A DNA stretch of 64,000 nucleotides, from contig JAAHII010000002.1 in assembly GCA_010671905.1 (NCBI GenBank), positions 186,001 through 250,000 of the forward strand, read 5' to 3'. Positions 10,601 to 20,493 of this stretch are shown piece after piece (the stretch's first letter is position 1; the number at the start of each line of letters is the position of its first letter). Below the pieces are notes generated by a model. That model was not told the origin of the DNA. It saw nothing but the letters and a program-made list of their open reading frames with translations, and searched no databases. This DNA is from Leptolyngbya sp. SIOISBB. Its GTDB lineage: Bacteria > Cyanobacteriota > Cyanobacteriia > Phormidesmidales > Phormidesmidaceae. Position numbers and translations under genes: made by a program.

Positions 10601-12946
10601 CTTTGTTCTGCCTCTAACAGTGATTGCAGATCCACGACAGGCAATGTCAGCGTGGCAGCAGTGATGACCTGGACGGGCTGGTTATTCGTTGCAACAAACG
10701 CCGTCCGCAAAATTTCGTGCCGTTCAATTAAAGCATTCAGGCTCTGATGTAACGTCGATACCTCAAGGTTGCCGATCAATTCCACCGTTGCCGCCAAGTT
10801 ATAAACTGGCGTATTCGCCTCTAATTGATCGAGAAACCACAATCGCTCTTGTGCCAGAGAAAGCGGGATAGTTTCATGGGGAGATCGCGCCAATAATGCT
10901 GGTTTAGATATTGCCGCTTGGCTCAATTGCTGGAGGAGTTGATCGGTGAGTTCCGCCAAACTTATTTCCTCAAACCAGTCTGTGATGGCGATCGCGATCG
11001 CAAAATCCGTTTCAACCGTATTCTTCAACTGCATTGCCATCAGGGAATCTAACCCTAGGCTGCTCAAGGGCTGATGTAGATCAATGTGATCAGCAGATCG
11101 ATTCGTGATCTGTGCAAAGCGCTGCTGTAAATCATGGGCGAGCTGAGACTGGCGATCGCGTTTGCTCATTGCCAATAAATCAACACGGGTCAGCAGATCG
11201 GAATTGACTTCGATATTCAGATCGGGCTGAGATTGCATATCACCATGAACAACCGCCAATGTTTGGTGTAAAAAGCCATGCCGACAAGCGCGGCGCTGAA
11301 TCTTACCGCTAGAGGTTTTAGCAATCGTGCCGGGCTGAATTAATACCACCGCATAAACATGAACCTCATGTTCCGTGGCGATCGCCTGCCGAATACACCG
11401 TGTCACATCCGCAAAATCAGGTTTTTGCCGAAACTCCAGTTCCTGTACCACCACAAGCTGTTCTGCACCATCATGATCAATCGAGAAAGCCGCAACGCCA
11501 CCGAGACGCAAGGCAGGATGGCTCCTTTCTGCGGTTAGTTCAATGTCTTGCGGATAAAGATTCCGTCCGCGCATAATGATCATATCTTTGACGCGACCTG
11601 TGACAAACAGCGACTCACCGTCGAGAAAGCCAAAATCCCCCGTCCGCAAAAAGGGACCTGCACCCGTATCTGCTAGATAGGCGCGAAATGTACCTTCTGT
11701 TTCTTCAGGCCGCTGCCAATAGCCCTGCCCCACACTTGGCCCCGATACCCAGATTTCCCCTACTTCATCGGACTCACAGCGACGCTGGGTTTCAGGATGG
11801 GTGATCACAATCTGTTGCTGGGGCAGGGTTTGGCCACAGCCAACCAAACTCTGAACCTGATCGACGCCTTGGTCATCGGCTACAACCACACGATTGTGTT
11901 CCAAATCAATCCTTTGCAGCGGCTTTACCACAGGTTCTTGCCGATGACGACCGCCGGAGACCATCAGAGTTGCTTCGGCCATGCCGTAGCAGGGGTAAAA
12001 AGCTCGTGAACGAAATCCACAGGTTGAGAATTTAGTTGCGAATTGCTCCAGTGCCTGAGATCGCACAGGTTCTGCCCCGTTAAAGGCAACAGTCCAACTG
12101 CTCAAATCCAAACTTTGCTGCTGCTCCGGCGTCACCTTGTCAACACATAGCTCATAGGCAAAGTTTGGTGCCCCGCTGGTGGTGCCTCGATAGCGAGAAA
12201 TCGTCTGTAGCCAGCGGTAAGGACGCTGGAGGAATGAAGCCGACGGCATCAGAATGCAGGGAAAGGCTCCGTATAGCGGCTGTAAAATTCCTCCAATCAA
12301 ACCCATATCGTGATACACCGGCAGCCAAGAGACAAACACACTCTCCGGCGAATGGCCCATAAGCTCGTAGGTGGCAGCCGCATTGTGCAGCAAATTGCCA
12401 TGGCTGAGCATCACCCCCTTAGGTGTACTCGTTGAACCGGATGTGTACTGGAGAAACGCCAGGGAATCTGACCTGAGGCTCAGAGGCTGCCATTCCTCCG
12501 CAGTTCCCTCAGCCAGAGCATCAGTGGTCAGCCAATGTAAATCGGCCAGATCCTCATGCTTTACCAGTAGTGACTGCAGCCTGGACTGAATCACCCTGGT
12601 TGTCAGGGCTATTGTGGCCGCTGCATCTTTGACTACCGTCAGAATCCGCGGGGTATTGCGCTGATTGCGGGGAGGATAGGCGGGTACTGCAATGACTCCG
12701 GCGTAAAGGCAGCCAAAGAAAGCTACTAAGTATTCCAAGCCTGGGGGATACAGCAATAGCGCTCGCTCCCCCTCTAGCCCCATGACCTGCAGCTGTGCCG
12801 CAACTGCTCGGCTTTGGCGATCCAGCTCCCTGATAGGTGAGGGAACCAATCTCTATTTCTCCATCCTTCAGAAAGGTAAACGCCTTTTGGCAAGGTTGAT
12901 ACAATGCCCTATGGCGCAGGAGATCAATCAGTGTGGAAAAACTCAT
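7624..12946 (-). CDS. FAAL-ACP-C-A-PCP lipopeptide loading synthetase, with a frameshift near the N-terminus
   Basis: Fatty acyl-AMP ligase (YTSGSTSTPKGVMLSHGN, RGRNLYPQDIE), acyl carrier domain (LGLDSLMAMQL), condensation domain (HHIIFDGWS), adenylation domain (YTSGSTGTPKGV, KLRGYRIELGEI) and carrier protein (DDFFALGGHSLLATQV). It activates a fatty acid as acyl-AMP, loads it on the ACP and acylates the first amino acid of a lipopeptide. The true start is the ATG at 12946 (MSFSTLIDLLRHRALYQPCQ). After LTYQ the frame is lost: GGGAGCTGG appears where GGAGCTGG would give LTYQELDRQSR, that is, one extra base in the CCC run at 12828-12830 of the plus strand. Downstream of that about 1735 residues read open. 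A TTG at 12849 could give a truncated protein lacking about 35 residues of the ligase. Either a real frameshift or a sequencing error. Three-gene operon with the next synthetases. Confidence 0.9.
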
Positions 12947-13483
12947 AATTAGTCTCGAAATACTGGATTGCCAATTGAAAGGAGGCTCTACCTCAAAGCT
13001 CTCTACCGGCTAATGGCAAGCCTTTCAACAACGATAGAGAGCAGGCTTGCGCGTAAGATTAAGACTCAGACAAGGGAGAAAATAACGGGGTGGCGAAGCC
13101 AGCTGACCACCAAGGCAATGACAGGAGGAGAGCTAAGTCAACAACGATGCTGACCGATATGGATTTAACCGTAACGACAGAAACCACTTCGTGCAAAATT
13201 TGCACATTTCCTATTTGACAGCTAGCACTTAACTGACCTGTACCTGAACTGTGCAGCGTATGGTACGAAGCTTACCTCATAATGCAAATAAATTGCAAGT
13301 AGGCTGAGGGCAATATTGCTACAATTAGCTTCCATGGCAGACCTCACTAGGCGTTGAAAACCGCAAAATTATCGCAGACGTCAATCTGTCTAGGCTTCAC
13401 ACGTACAGAGCTCTTGGGAAACTTCCCGGAAATTACATCCATTAATGAAATTCAATTTCAATTAAACCAAGGGTAGATTTATA
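12947..13483. promoter_or_regulatory. Divergent intergenic region between NRPS operon and acylase
   Basis: This 537-bp gap separates the leftward NRPS operon from the rightward acylase gene and must hold both promoters. I see no credible ORF. A TATAAT hexamer at 13480-13485 overlaps the first acylase ATG; if it is a -10 box, translation would begin at the downstream ATG at 13550. A TTGACA occurs at 13215-13220 without a convincing -10 at normal spacing. No operator or riboswitch was recognised. Confidence 0.4.
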
Positions 13484-15714
13484 ATGCTTACCCTACCCGC
13501 TAGCAAGCCGCTATTGCGTCTACCCCACATCCACCTATCAACCTCCTCCATGCTATCGATACCCTTTCTCCCCCACCCGATACGGCATCTGGTCTGGGTA
13601 TTCCTAAGTGGGGCCTTAGCTTTGCTGATGGGAGTCTGGCCCCTTGCCGGCAGCACCGCCACTGAAATCCTTTGGGATACCTACGGCGTACCCCACATAT
13701 ATGCCAATGATACCGAGGAGCTTTTTCGAGCCTTTGGCTGGACCCAAGCCCAGAGTCATGGCGATCTGATATTGCGCCTGTATGGTCAGTCTCGGGGGCG
13801 CGCTGCTGAGTATTGGGGAGAGGATTACCTTGACTCGGACCGCTGGGTACATACCGTGGGAATTTTTCCCCGGGCTGAAACCTGGTATGACGCTCAACGT
13901 CCTGAGTTTCGTCGCTATCTAGATGCCTTTGCCGAGGGGGTCAATGCTTACGCTCAGGCCAATCCTGAGGCGATTGATGACGACGTAAAGGTTGTCCTGC
14001 CAATTAATGGGATTGATCTGTTGGCCCATACTCAGCAAGTGCTGCATTTTTCATTTGTCGTTAGTCCCCAGCAGGTTACGGCACTGTCTCCTGAACAACC
14101 GATGGCCACCCCCCGTCCCCAGCGCTGGGTTCTAATGGTTGGGTGATCGCACCCAAACACTCGGCCAGTGGTCATGCCATGCTGCTGATGAATCCCCATA
14201 CGCCTTGGTCTGAGCGCTTTCTCTGGTATGAGGCTCACCTGATTGCTCCGGGGGTAGATACCTATGGAGCTAGCCTGGTGGGAATTCCAGTGCTCAACAT
14301 TGCCTTTAATCACCAGTTAGGATGGACCCACACCGTCAATACCCACGATGGTTGGGATGCCTATCAACTGCGCCTAGCGGATGACGGTTACTGGTTTGAG
14401 CACCAGGTGCGCCCCTTTGAGGTTAGGACAGTTACCCTAGCCGTGAAGCAGGCAGATGGCACCCTCAAACGGCAGCCCTTCACCATTCGGCACTCAGTGC
14501 ATGGCCCCGTTGTGGTGGAGATGGAGAATGGTGCCATTGCTTTGCGCGTCGTTGGATTGAAGGAACCTAGGGTCCTTGAGCAATGGTGGGACATGGGGCA
14601 GGCCCGTAGTCTAAATGAGTTCGAAGCTGCGCTGCAAGCCCTACAACTACCGATGTTCACCGTCCTCTATGCTGATCGGCAAGGACATATCTTGCATTTG
14701 TTTAATGGACAGGTGCCGATTCGCGATCGCGGTGATTTTGATGACTGGCAGGAAGTACTACGCGGAGACACTGCGGTCACCCTGTGGGAAGATTATCACC
14801 CTTATTCAGACTTGCCACGGGTGCTAGATCCCCCTACTGGCTGGCTCCAAAATGCTAACGACCCACCCTGGAGCACGACTTTGCCACCGGTACTGGACCC
14901 GGATGATTATCCAGACTATATGGCCCCCCACGGATGGATGAGCTTGCGATCGCAGCGCTCGACTCAGCTGTTGAGTGAAGATGAGGACATTTCTTTTGAA
15001 GAACTGGTGCGCGGCAAACACGACACTACTATGTTGCTGGCTGACCGACTGTTGGATCAGTTGGTGCCTGCAGCCCGACAATCTGGGGTAGAGCTAGCCC
15101 AGTCCGCTGCCCAGGTACTAGCGCAATGGGACCGGCAGGCAACAGCCGACAGTCGCGGCGCTGTGCTCTTTGCCTTCTGGATCCAGGAGGTTGATCTAGA
15201 CCACCTCTTTGCCATTCCCTGGGATGAGACAGCGCCCCTAACCACCCCTGACAGACTAGAAGATGTCCCCAGAGCAGTCGCGGCCCTTGAAGCAGCAGCG
15301 GCCCAGGTGCAGACAACCTACGGATCCTTAGATGTTTCTTGGGGAGAGGTGTTTCGCCTGCGTAGCGATATGGTAGATTTACCAGCCAGTGGCGGCCCTA
15401 GCCATCTAGGCATTTTCCGCAACCTGTGGTTCACCCCTGAGGATGACGGCACCTTCACGGCGGCTGGTGGCGACTCGTTTACCGCCGTAGTTGAGTTTTC
15501 AGATCCGGTGCGAGCAGAGGCGTTACTGATATATGGTAATGCCAGCCAGGCCCAGGCCCCTCCCCAGCAAGAGCAGTGGCCTTTAGCGGCCCAGCAACGA
15601 TTGCGGCCCGTATGGTTAAATCGCTCTGCCATCGAGGCTCATACCGTTGTCCGTGAGTCCCTATCAAGTCATGGCAGCAGTTCTATCAGACGAGATAAAG
15701 GCTTTGAAAGATAG
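13484..15714 (+). pseudogene. Penicillin acylase / acyl-homoserine-lactone acylase family (Ntn hydrolase), frameshifted
   Basis: The first frame encodes a signal peptide (HLVWVFLSGALALLMGVWPL) and the alpha-chain region (ILWDTYGVPHIYA, RLYGQSRGRAAEYWGED). The second frame carries the rest of the enzyme (MLLMNPHTPWSERF, GASLVGIPVLNIAFNHQLGW). The joining segment read in the second frame is ALGSNGWVIAPKHSASG, which contains the N-terminal nucleophile serine of the beta chain, so the catalytic Ser codon is intact but out of frame with the alpha chain. The shift fits loss of one C in the C-runs at 14109-14114 or 14117-14120. Full length would be about 740 residues, normal for the family. These periplasmic enzymes remove acyl chains, as PvdQ does for pyoverdine precursors. 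Next to an FAAL-NRPS it may deacylate the lipopeptide; that is inference. Start may be 13484 or 13550. Confidence 0.8.
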
Positions 15715-15731
15715 GGAAGTGGCTCAAGCTA

Positions 15732-16328
15732 TCAGCTAGCCTCAAAAATCTGACCTGTCTTCAGAGCCAAGTCTGAAAACTCAACCGAGGCAATAGTTCT
15801 CTGGGAATCAAATACCCCGATCTCTCGATAGGTCTCAACAGCTAGCGACAGCACCATTACAGTCTGCGCGGTAGGGGCAATTAACTAGTATTCCGGTATG
15901 CCAAGGGCTGCGTATTGAGCCCGCTTATGTACATAGCCTCGGTCCTGGTTAGTCTTGCCAGGTCTAAAGGCCTGGACTACCAATCGGGGGGGCGGCATAT
16001 CACGGGTGATTGTTAACCGCCGCTGGGTCAGTTCCAGATGCTCAGGGTGGAGCATCACTAAGTCGGGATAGCGATTGGCTGCATCGCTCGGTTGCAAGAC
16101 CGGCACTTGCAGTTCTAACGCATGAATTTTGATTAACCGCAGGGGGGCGACGTTGGCCGCGACCAGCAGAAATTTTAGGTAGTTAGCCAACCAATTATTC
16201 AGTTCTGACTCGGGTGGCAATGCGACTAACTCCCCACGCACTCATTCAAAACGCCCCTCTAGCGGCGTCTCATCACTGTAGGCAAGATACTCCTCAAAGG
16301 AAGCGAGCTTTACCTCAGCCTGGGTCAT
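15732..16328 (-). pseudogene. Uma2-family (DUF820) gene with two in-frame stop codons
   Basis: One uninterrupted frame of 199 codons runs from ATG at 16328 to TGA at 15732, broken by TGA at codon 29 (16244-16242) and TAG at codon 148 (15887-15885). Reading through gives a normal Uma2 protein: N-terminal MTQAEVKLASFEEYLA, central RYPDLVMLHPEHLELTQRRL, DMPPPRLVVQAFRPGKTN, and KRAQYAALGIPEY followed by the stop where the family has Trp (TGG to TAG). Uma2 proteins have a PD-(D/E)XK nuclease-like fold and are hugely expanded in cyanobacteria; their function is poorly known. Two independent point nonsense changes with frame kept argue for a true pseudogene. Confidence 0.85.
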
Positions 16329-16423
16329 AGCCTTTTCCTCGCAGACGTTGCTCTCATCCTAGCGTGCTGCATGGCTTTTACCTAATCCCTGGACTGCCCT
16401 GCCTAATCCCCGTATAAAAGCTT

Positions 16424-17179
16424 GGCGTTGCATAATTGAAGGATGAATTAGGGTAATCGGCGATGCAATGTCCGGAGTGTGGAGCTACTCACATCCGTAA
16501 GGACGGCAAGAGGAAGGGTAAGCAAAATCACATTTGTGTAGCTTGTGGTCGTCAGTTTATTGATACCTACGATCCACACCGAGGGTACTCAGATGAGGTC
16601 AGACGCGAATGTCTCTAAATGTCCGTCAACGGCTCAGGATTTCGGGCCATCGAACGTGTCAAAGGAGTGCATCATACAACGGTCATTACCTGGGTGAAAC
16701 AGGTGGGTGACCGGCTGCCTGAGGCTTATGACCCTGACACGTCCCCCGAGGTGGGGGCGCTCGACGAATTGGAAACCTTTGTGGGCCGAAAACTCAACAA
16801 GGTGTGGATTTGGACAGTGGTCGACCATTTCCAACCGGGGATTTTGGGGTGGGCTGTTGGCGACCATAGTGCGGAGACTTTCCGCCCCTTGTGGTCAGAG
16901 ATCGCCTGTTGGCAGTGTTTCTTTTGGGTCAGCGATGACAATCCAGTCTATCCCAGTTTTATTCCCGCCGGGGACCAAATTGTGAGCAAGACCTACATGC
17001 CCCGTGTGGAGGGGGAAAACACTCGTTTGCGACATTATTTGGCTCGGTTACATCGGAAGACGCCGTGCTATTCGAAGTCCGTGTAAATGCTGACTCACTC
17101 GGTTCGATTGCTACTTCACTACCTTAAGTTTAACGACGTTCCAGTCCCATCAAGATTCATCTCTTGATTCAGCAACGCC
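16424..17179 (+). mobile_element. IS1-like insertion sequence, about 756 bp, inactive
   Basis: The ends match as imperfect terminal inverted repeats: GGCGTTGCATAATT at 16424 and, on the other strand at 17179, GGCGTTGCTGAATC. The interior holds a degenerate IS1-family transposase. No clear target duplication is visible. The right end lies directly before the leader of CRISPR array 1. Confidence 0.7.
16463..17167 (+). pseudogene. IS1-family transposase, two nonsense codons
   Basis: A continuous 235-codon frame begins MQCPECGATHIRKDGKRKGK, the zinc-ribbon N-terminus of IS1-type transposases (CPEC...CVACGRQF), then a helix-turn-helix (GSGFRAIERVKGVHHTTVI) and the DDE-type region (ALDELETFVGRKLNKVWIW, RVEGENTRLRHYLARLHRKT). 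It is broken by TAA at 16616-16618 (CL*M, where the family usually has Lys) and TAA at 17084-17086. Length and order fit the family. The stops keep the frame, so this is not the programmed frameshift of classical IS1. Not expected to be active. Confidence 0.8.
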
Positions 17180-17239
17180 CATTTTTTAACTAAAGTTCGA
17201 CAGTTTGTGGGCTTTTGGCTAACGTAGGGTCAGCAAACC

Positions 17240-17426
17240 ACGCATCTCTCCAGAACCTGGAAAACTACATGATTTCGTTGACCTCCGTGGATTGCCTGCC
17301 CCATTTAGGATGTGGCAATTCTGGTCAGACTATTTTTAGGGTTTGAAGGCCAAATCAGGGCACCAGTTAGACCTCCGTGTTTTTGCCCTCTGAAAGCCGC
17401 TCTCACAGCGCCCTCTACAGAGGGGA
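17240..17426 (+). promoter_or_regulatory. CRISPR array 1 leader (diverged)
   Basis: The segment before the first repeat contains CCTGGAAAACTACATGATTT at 17256-17275, followed by CGTTGACC. This aligns with CCTTGAAAACCGCATAGTTT in the leaders of arrays 2 and 3 with few substitutions. It begins 60 bp after the IS1-like end. Function as leader is inferred from position and similarity. Confidence 0.65.
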
Positions 17427-18286
17427 CTTTCAAACCCATTCCCCGCAAGGGGACGGAAACCCTGTCAGACATAATTGACGACGCCCAACAGGAAGCGGTT
17501 ACTTTCAAACCCATTCCCCGCAAGGGGACGGAAACGCTCACCTTCAAGCAGTTCGTTTAGGTGATACTTGTAAACAAGACCTTGCTTTCAAACCCATTCC
17601 CCGCAAGGGGACGGAAACCCAAATGTGCATTTTACTTCAATGGCGACGATTTGGTCAGCTTTCAAACCCATTCCCCGCAAGGGGACGGAAACAGTAGCTG
17701 AGATTCGGGGTCACGGAAACTGCTTAGATATCCTTTCAAACCCATTCCCCGCAAGGGGACGAAAACGATTTCCATTGCCACCCGTTCTTACCCAACGCTG
17801 TCCATCTTTCAAACCCATTCCCCGCAAGGGGACGGAAACAAAGGGATTTGCGGCCCTCAGCATCCGGAAAGCAGACCACTTTCAAACCCATTCCCCGCAA
17901 GGGGACGGAAACTGTTCAAATGGTACTTGCATTGCTTTGCATTTGTCCATCCAAGATTCACTCTCAATTCCCCGCAAGGGGATGGAAACAGGCGACGGCA
18001 AAGTTTGCAATGTCCCATTAACGTCTAGATTCACTCTCAATTCCCCGCAAGGGGACGGAAACTGTACAGCTTGATTCGCGCCCCTGATCTGATCGGCGCT
18101 CTGCTAGATTCACTCTCAATTCCCCGTAAGGGGACGGAAACGGCCGTGGTAGAGAGCGGTGAGGCTGTCAAAGAGATCGATTCACTCTCAATTCCCCGCA
18201 AGGGGACGAAAACCAGCAATAAACCAAGAGCGCAAAGCATTTGGGATTGAAGATTCACCCTCAATTCCCCGCAAGGGGACGGAAAT
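17427..18286 (+). CRISPR. CRISPR array 1: 12 repeats of two types (7 + 5)
   Basis: Repeats 1-7 (starts 17427, 17502, 17585, 17659, 17733, 17806, 17879) are 34 nt and begin CTTTCAAACCCATT. Repeats 8-12 (starts 17955, 18028, 18107, 18179, 18252) are 35 nt and begin GATTCACTCTCAATT. Both share the stem-loop core CCCCGCAAGGGG and end ACGGAAAC, with single changes (GACGAAAAC in repeats 5 and 11, GATGGAAAC in 8, CCCCGTAAGGGG in 10, a final T in 12). Spacers are about 37-49 nt. The GAAAC ends place the leader on the left, so the second type is leader-distal. The degenerate last repeat marks the old end. Confidence 0.95.
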
Positions 18287-18322
18287 GAAAGCACGCAGTT
18301 ACACCTCCTTCGTTTCCCAAAA

Positions 18323-18372
18323 GTGTTAGGGAATGTCCTTGCCTTTTGAGAGGCCAGTTTATTCCCTAACAC
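18323..18372. repeat. 12-bp perfect inverted repeat (hairpin) after array 1
   Basis: GTGTTAGGGAAT (18323-18334) and ATTCCCTAACAC (18361-18372) pair perfectly around a 26-nt loop. It lies between the end of array 1 and the stop of a minus-strand gene fragment. It could be a terminator for that gene, or the remains of a small palindromic element; no strong U-tract follows. Confidence 0.55.
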
Positions 18373-18385
18373 TATGGAAACCGTG

Positions 18386-18800
18386 TCAAGCTGCGGTGGA
18401 ATCGGCTGCCGCCCGGATCGGAATGCACCAGCAAACGAGGACGCGATCGCAGAGCGCCTCCGTGCGATCGCCCTCAAATTCCTGCATCCGCTCCACCTGC
18501 CAACCTTCCAGAGGAGGGGCTTCATAGCCCTCGCTGGGCAGACATTCATCTGACTCTGGCCAGGTAAGGGCAAAGTCTTCGCTGCTGAAATAGAGATGCA
18601 GGAGTCGCTGGTCGCCGATGCGGAGCGACAGGGGGTTAGCCAAGGTGCCATCCGGCGTCAATACTGCCAAATGAAAGGTGTTGCTGGTCTCGGTTGAAGC
18701 GGCATAGGTTTCGATGTGAGCAACTTGCCAAACTCCATCGTCCCAACGGCGCACGTCGCCTGGCTGTAGGGGAATCAGCCCAATTTCAAGGGAGGGCCGC
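18386..18800 (-). pseudogene. Hypothetical protein fragment, 5' end lost at IS5 junction
   Basis: The reading frame enters from IS5 sequence and becomes gene-like at LEIGLIPLQPGDVRRWDD, then HLAVLTPDGTLANPLSLRIG and LTWPESDECLPSEGYEAPPL to the stop at 18386. About 135 residues remain. I do not recognise the family. No start codon of its own is credible; the open frame upstream to 18862 is transposase sequence. Probably the 3' end of a gene destroyed by the insertion or a linked deletion. Confidence 0.5.
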
Positions 18801-19681
18801 ACAGGCCAACAAAACTTCAGCCGCCTGATTATCAAAGGTGCGGCGAGCACAGGTATTGCCAAAAATCGTTTTGAAGCGAAACATCATGGTTTCGGCCAGG
18901 GACCGTCGATGGTAACCACTCTCCCGTTTCCACTCGGCTCGCCCTACGGCCTCAATGCGATTGAGGGGGTGATTGCGGTCATGGGCCTCCCCCTCTTGGT
19001 CCCAATATTGGGCATCCTCTCGCGGTGGAATCTGAGCGTGAGCGCCCCGCTCGGCGATGGCGTCATAGCACTTGTGCTGATCATAAGCCCCATCGGCAGA
19101 GACCGTCTCAATCTCCCCGTCAATGCCGTTTAACACATCGCCGAAAGCCTCATCATCGGTGACATTATTCGTACTGACGACTGCCGCCAGAATCTCCCCG
19201 GTCGATTCATCGACCCCTAAATGCAGTTTTCGCCAGGTGCGACGCTTGCTATAGCCATGTTGACGGACTTTCCATTCCCCTTCGCCATAACTTTGATCCC
19301 GGTCGAATCGACCACGACATGGCGAGAACCGGTGCCCTCGATCACAGGCAAGATAATGCTCAGTTTTCCTAACTGCCGGGAGACGGTGGAATGGTCGGGC
19401 ACCGGCAACGCCACGTCCATGAGCTGAAAGACCGAGGTCATGAAGCCTTCGGTTTGTCGGCCTCGCAAGTGCATCACCGAACCCATCGTACTCATCGCCG
19501 CAATCGCGATGTCGCTATACGTGCGTGAAGCGCCTCGCTTACCCGTCTTGTCAGTGTTCATCCATGCCTTGAGCACCGCCTCATCAATCCAGAAGGTTAG
19601 ACTGCCTCGCTGCTTCAAGGCCTCATCGTAGGCACGCCAATTGCGAATTCGGTATTGGGTCTTGCTTGCCTCAGCTGTCAT
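18786..19681 (-). pseudogene. IS5-family transposase, frameshifted and C-terminally truncated
   Basis: N-terminal frame (19681 to about 19290): YRIRNWRAYDEALKQRGSLT, typical of IS5/IS903-type DDE transposases, with HVVVDSTGIKV. C-terminal frame: VSADGAYDQHKCYDAIAERG and RRSLAETMMFRFKTIFG, carrying the other catalytic residues. The shift fits loss of one T at about 19289-19291: GTTATGGCG stands where GTTTATGGCG would give KVYGEGEWKV. The protein ends at VLLACAALP, about ten or more residues early, at the junction with the hypothetical fragment, so the element's left end is gone. Its right end, read on the minus strand as GGCGTTGTTGCATAA, is at about 19753, inside an IS200 remnant. Confidence 0.8.
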
Positions 19682-19753
19682 AGCGACCTGGGATAGAGAG
19701 AGTTCACACTTATTTTTATCGCACCTAACTCATAATGTTTATGCAACAACGCC

Positions 19754-19985
19754 GTTGCGGGCAATACTAATCGCACTTTTGCCTTTGAGGAATCTCATAC
19801 CTTGGGACACGAGTATTAGGAGGGTGGAAAGCAGCATATGGACATGGTCAAGGATCAAATGACCTTCTTTAATTTCACACTCTCGCTGCCGTGCTAAGCC
19901 TCGAAAAATCGCTCCGGGATATTGACGTAGCAAGTAGTACAGTGCTTTTTTTCGATATTTGGGGATGAACACGGAAAATAACTCG
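19754..19985 (-). pseudogene. IS200-type TnpA fragment
   Basis: The fragment reads FIPKYRKKALYYLLRQYPGA, then CEIKEGHLILDHVHMLLS (HUH motif HVH) and FLKGKSAISIARN, which is the core of an IS200/IS605 Y1 transposase. The N-terminus is cut by the adjacent IS605 element and the C-terminus with the catalytic tyrosine by the IS5 end. Too short to be functional. Confidence 0.75.
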
Positions 19986-20040
19986 AACGGCGTGGTAGCC
20001 CCGTATTTTTAATCGCGGGGAGGAAAAAACAACGGCGACT

Positions 20041-20448
20041 TTATTCGCCATGATGGGGGTCATTGATGTAGGCCTCAATCCTGGCGGTCGTCACCGCTCC
20101 GGTCGTGTCATAGAAATAGCTTCTCGGCCAAAGGCTGGGCAGCTTGCAAAGATGGGGGAACTCCTGTCTGAGCAATCGAGACGAGCGGCCCTTAAAGGCT
20201 TTAGCGATTTCGTGGATAGCCGTGCTGCTGGAGTGCTCAACCAATACATGAACATGGTCGGGAGCAACTTCTAGCGCTCTCATTCGCCATCCTTTTTCAG
20301 CAGCAACTTGATTCAGTATTTCAGCCAGCCTAGTTTTGACGGCACCTTTTAAGACAGGTTTTCGTCGCTTTGGAATCCAGACCAAGTGAACGCTTGCCAA
20401 CCCAACCGCCCTGGCCGTTCTCCGGTATTTTTCAGACAGTTTTCTCAT
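20041..20448 (-). CDS. tnpA: IS200/IS605 transposase TnpA (Y1 HUH)
   Basis: From MRKLSEKYRRTARAVG the protein is about 135 residues, normal for TnpA. It has VHLVWIPKRRKPVL, the HUH motif in APDHVHVLVEH, and LWPRSYFYDTTG followed by ARIEAYINDP, where the catalytic tyrosine is expected. The enzyme excises and inserts single-stranded DNA. An upstream start at 20517 is open but would overlap tnpB and adds residues not typical of the family, so the ATG at 20448 is preferred. Reads intact. Confidence 0.85.
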   Translation of the reverse strand: MRKLSEKYRRTARAVGLASVHLVWIPKRRKPVLKGAVKTRLAEILNQVAAEKGWRMRALEVAPDHVHVLVEHSSSTAIHEIAKAFKGRSSRLLRQEFPHLCKLPSLWPRSYFYDTTGAVTTARIEAYINDPHHGE

Positions 20449-20493
20449 GTAGATAATTGACTTACCATCAACAATCTTAGTACAATTATTCGC

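Noticed and set aside
659-12946. Naming the amino acids activated by the two A domains.
   Set aside because: The specificity residues can be read only roughly by eye; no safe match to a known code, so no product is claimed.
13351-13380. GCGTTGAAAACCGCAAAATT resembles the CCTTGAAAACCGCATAGTTT leader motif.
   Set aside because: Only about 12 bases match in a row, no repeat follows and no complementary arms are present. Probably chance.
16463-17167. IS1 stop codon at 16616 as a programmed frameshift or readthrough site.
   Set aside because: The frame is the same on both sides and a second nonsense codon follows near the 3' end, so decay is simpler.
17312-18651. Several open frames over array 1 on both strands.
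   Set aside because: They translate repeats (FKPIPRKGTET type) and are not genes.
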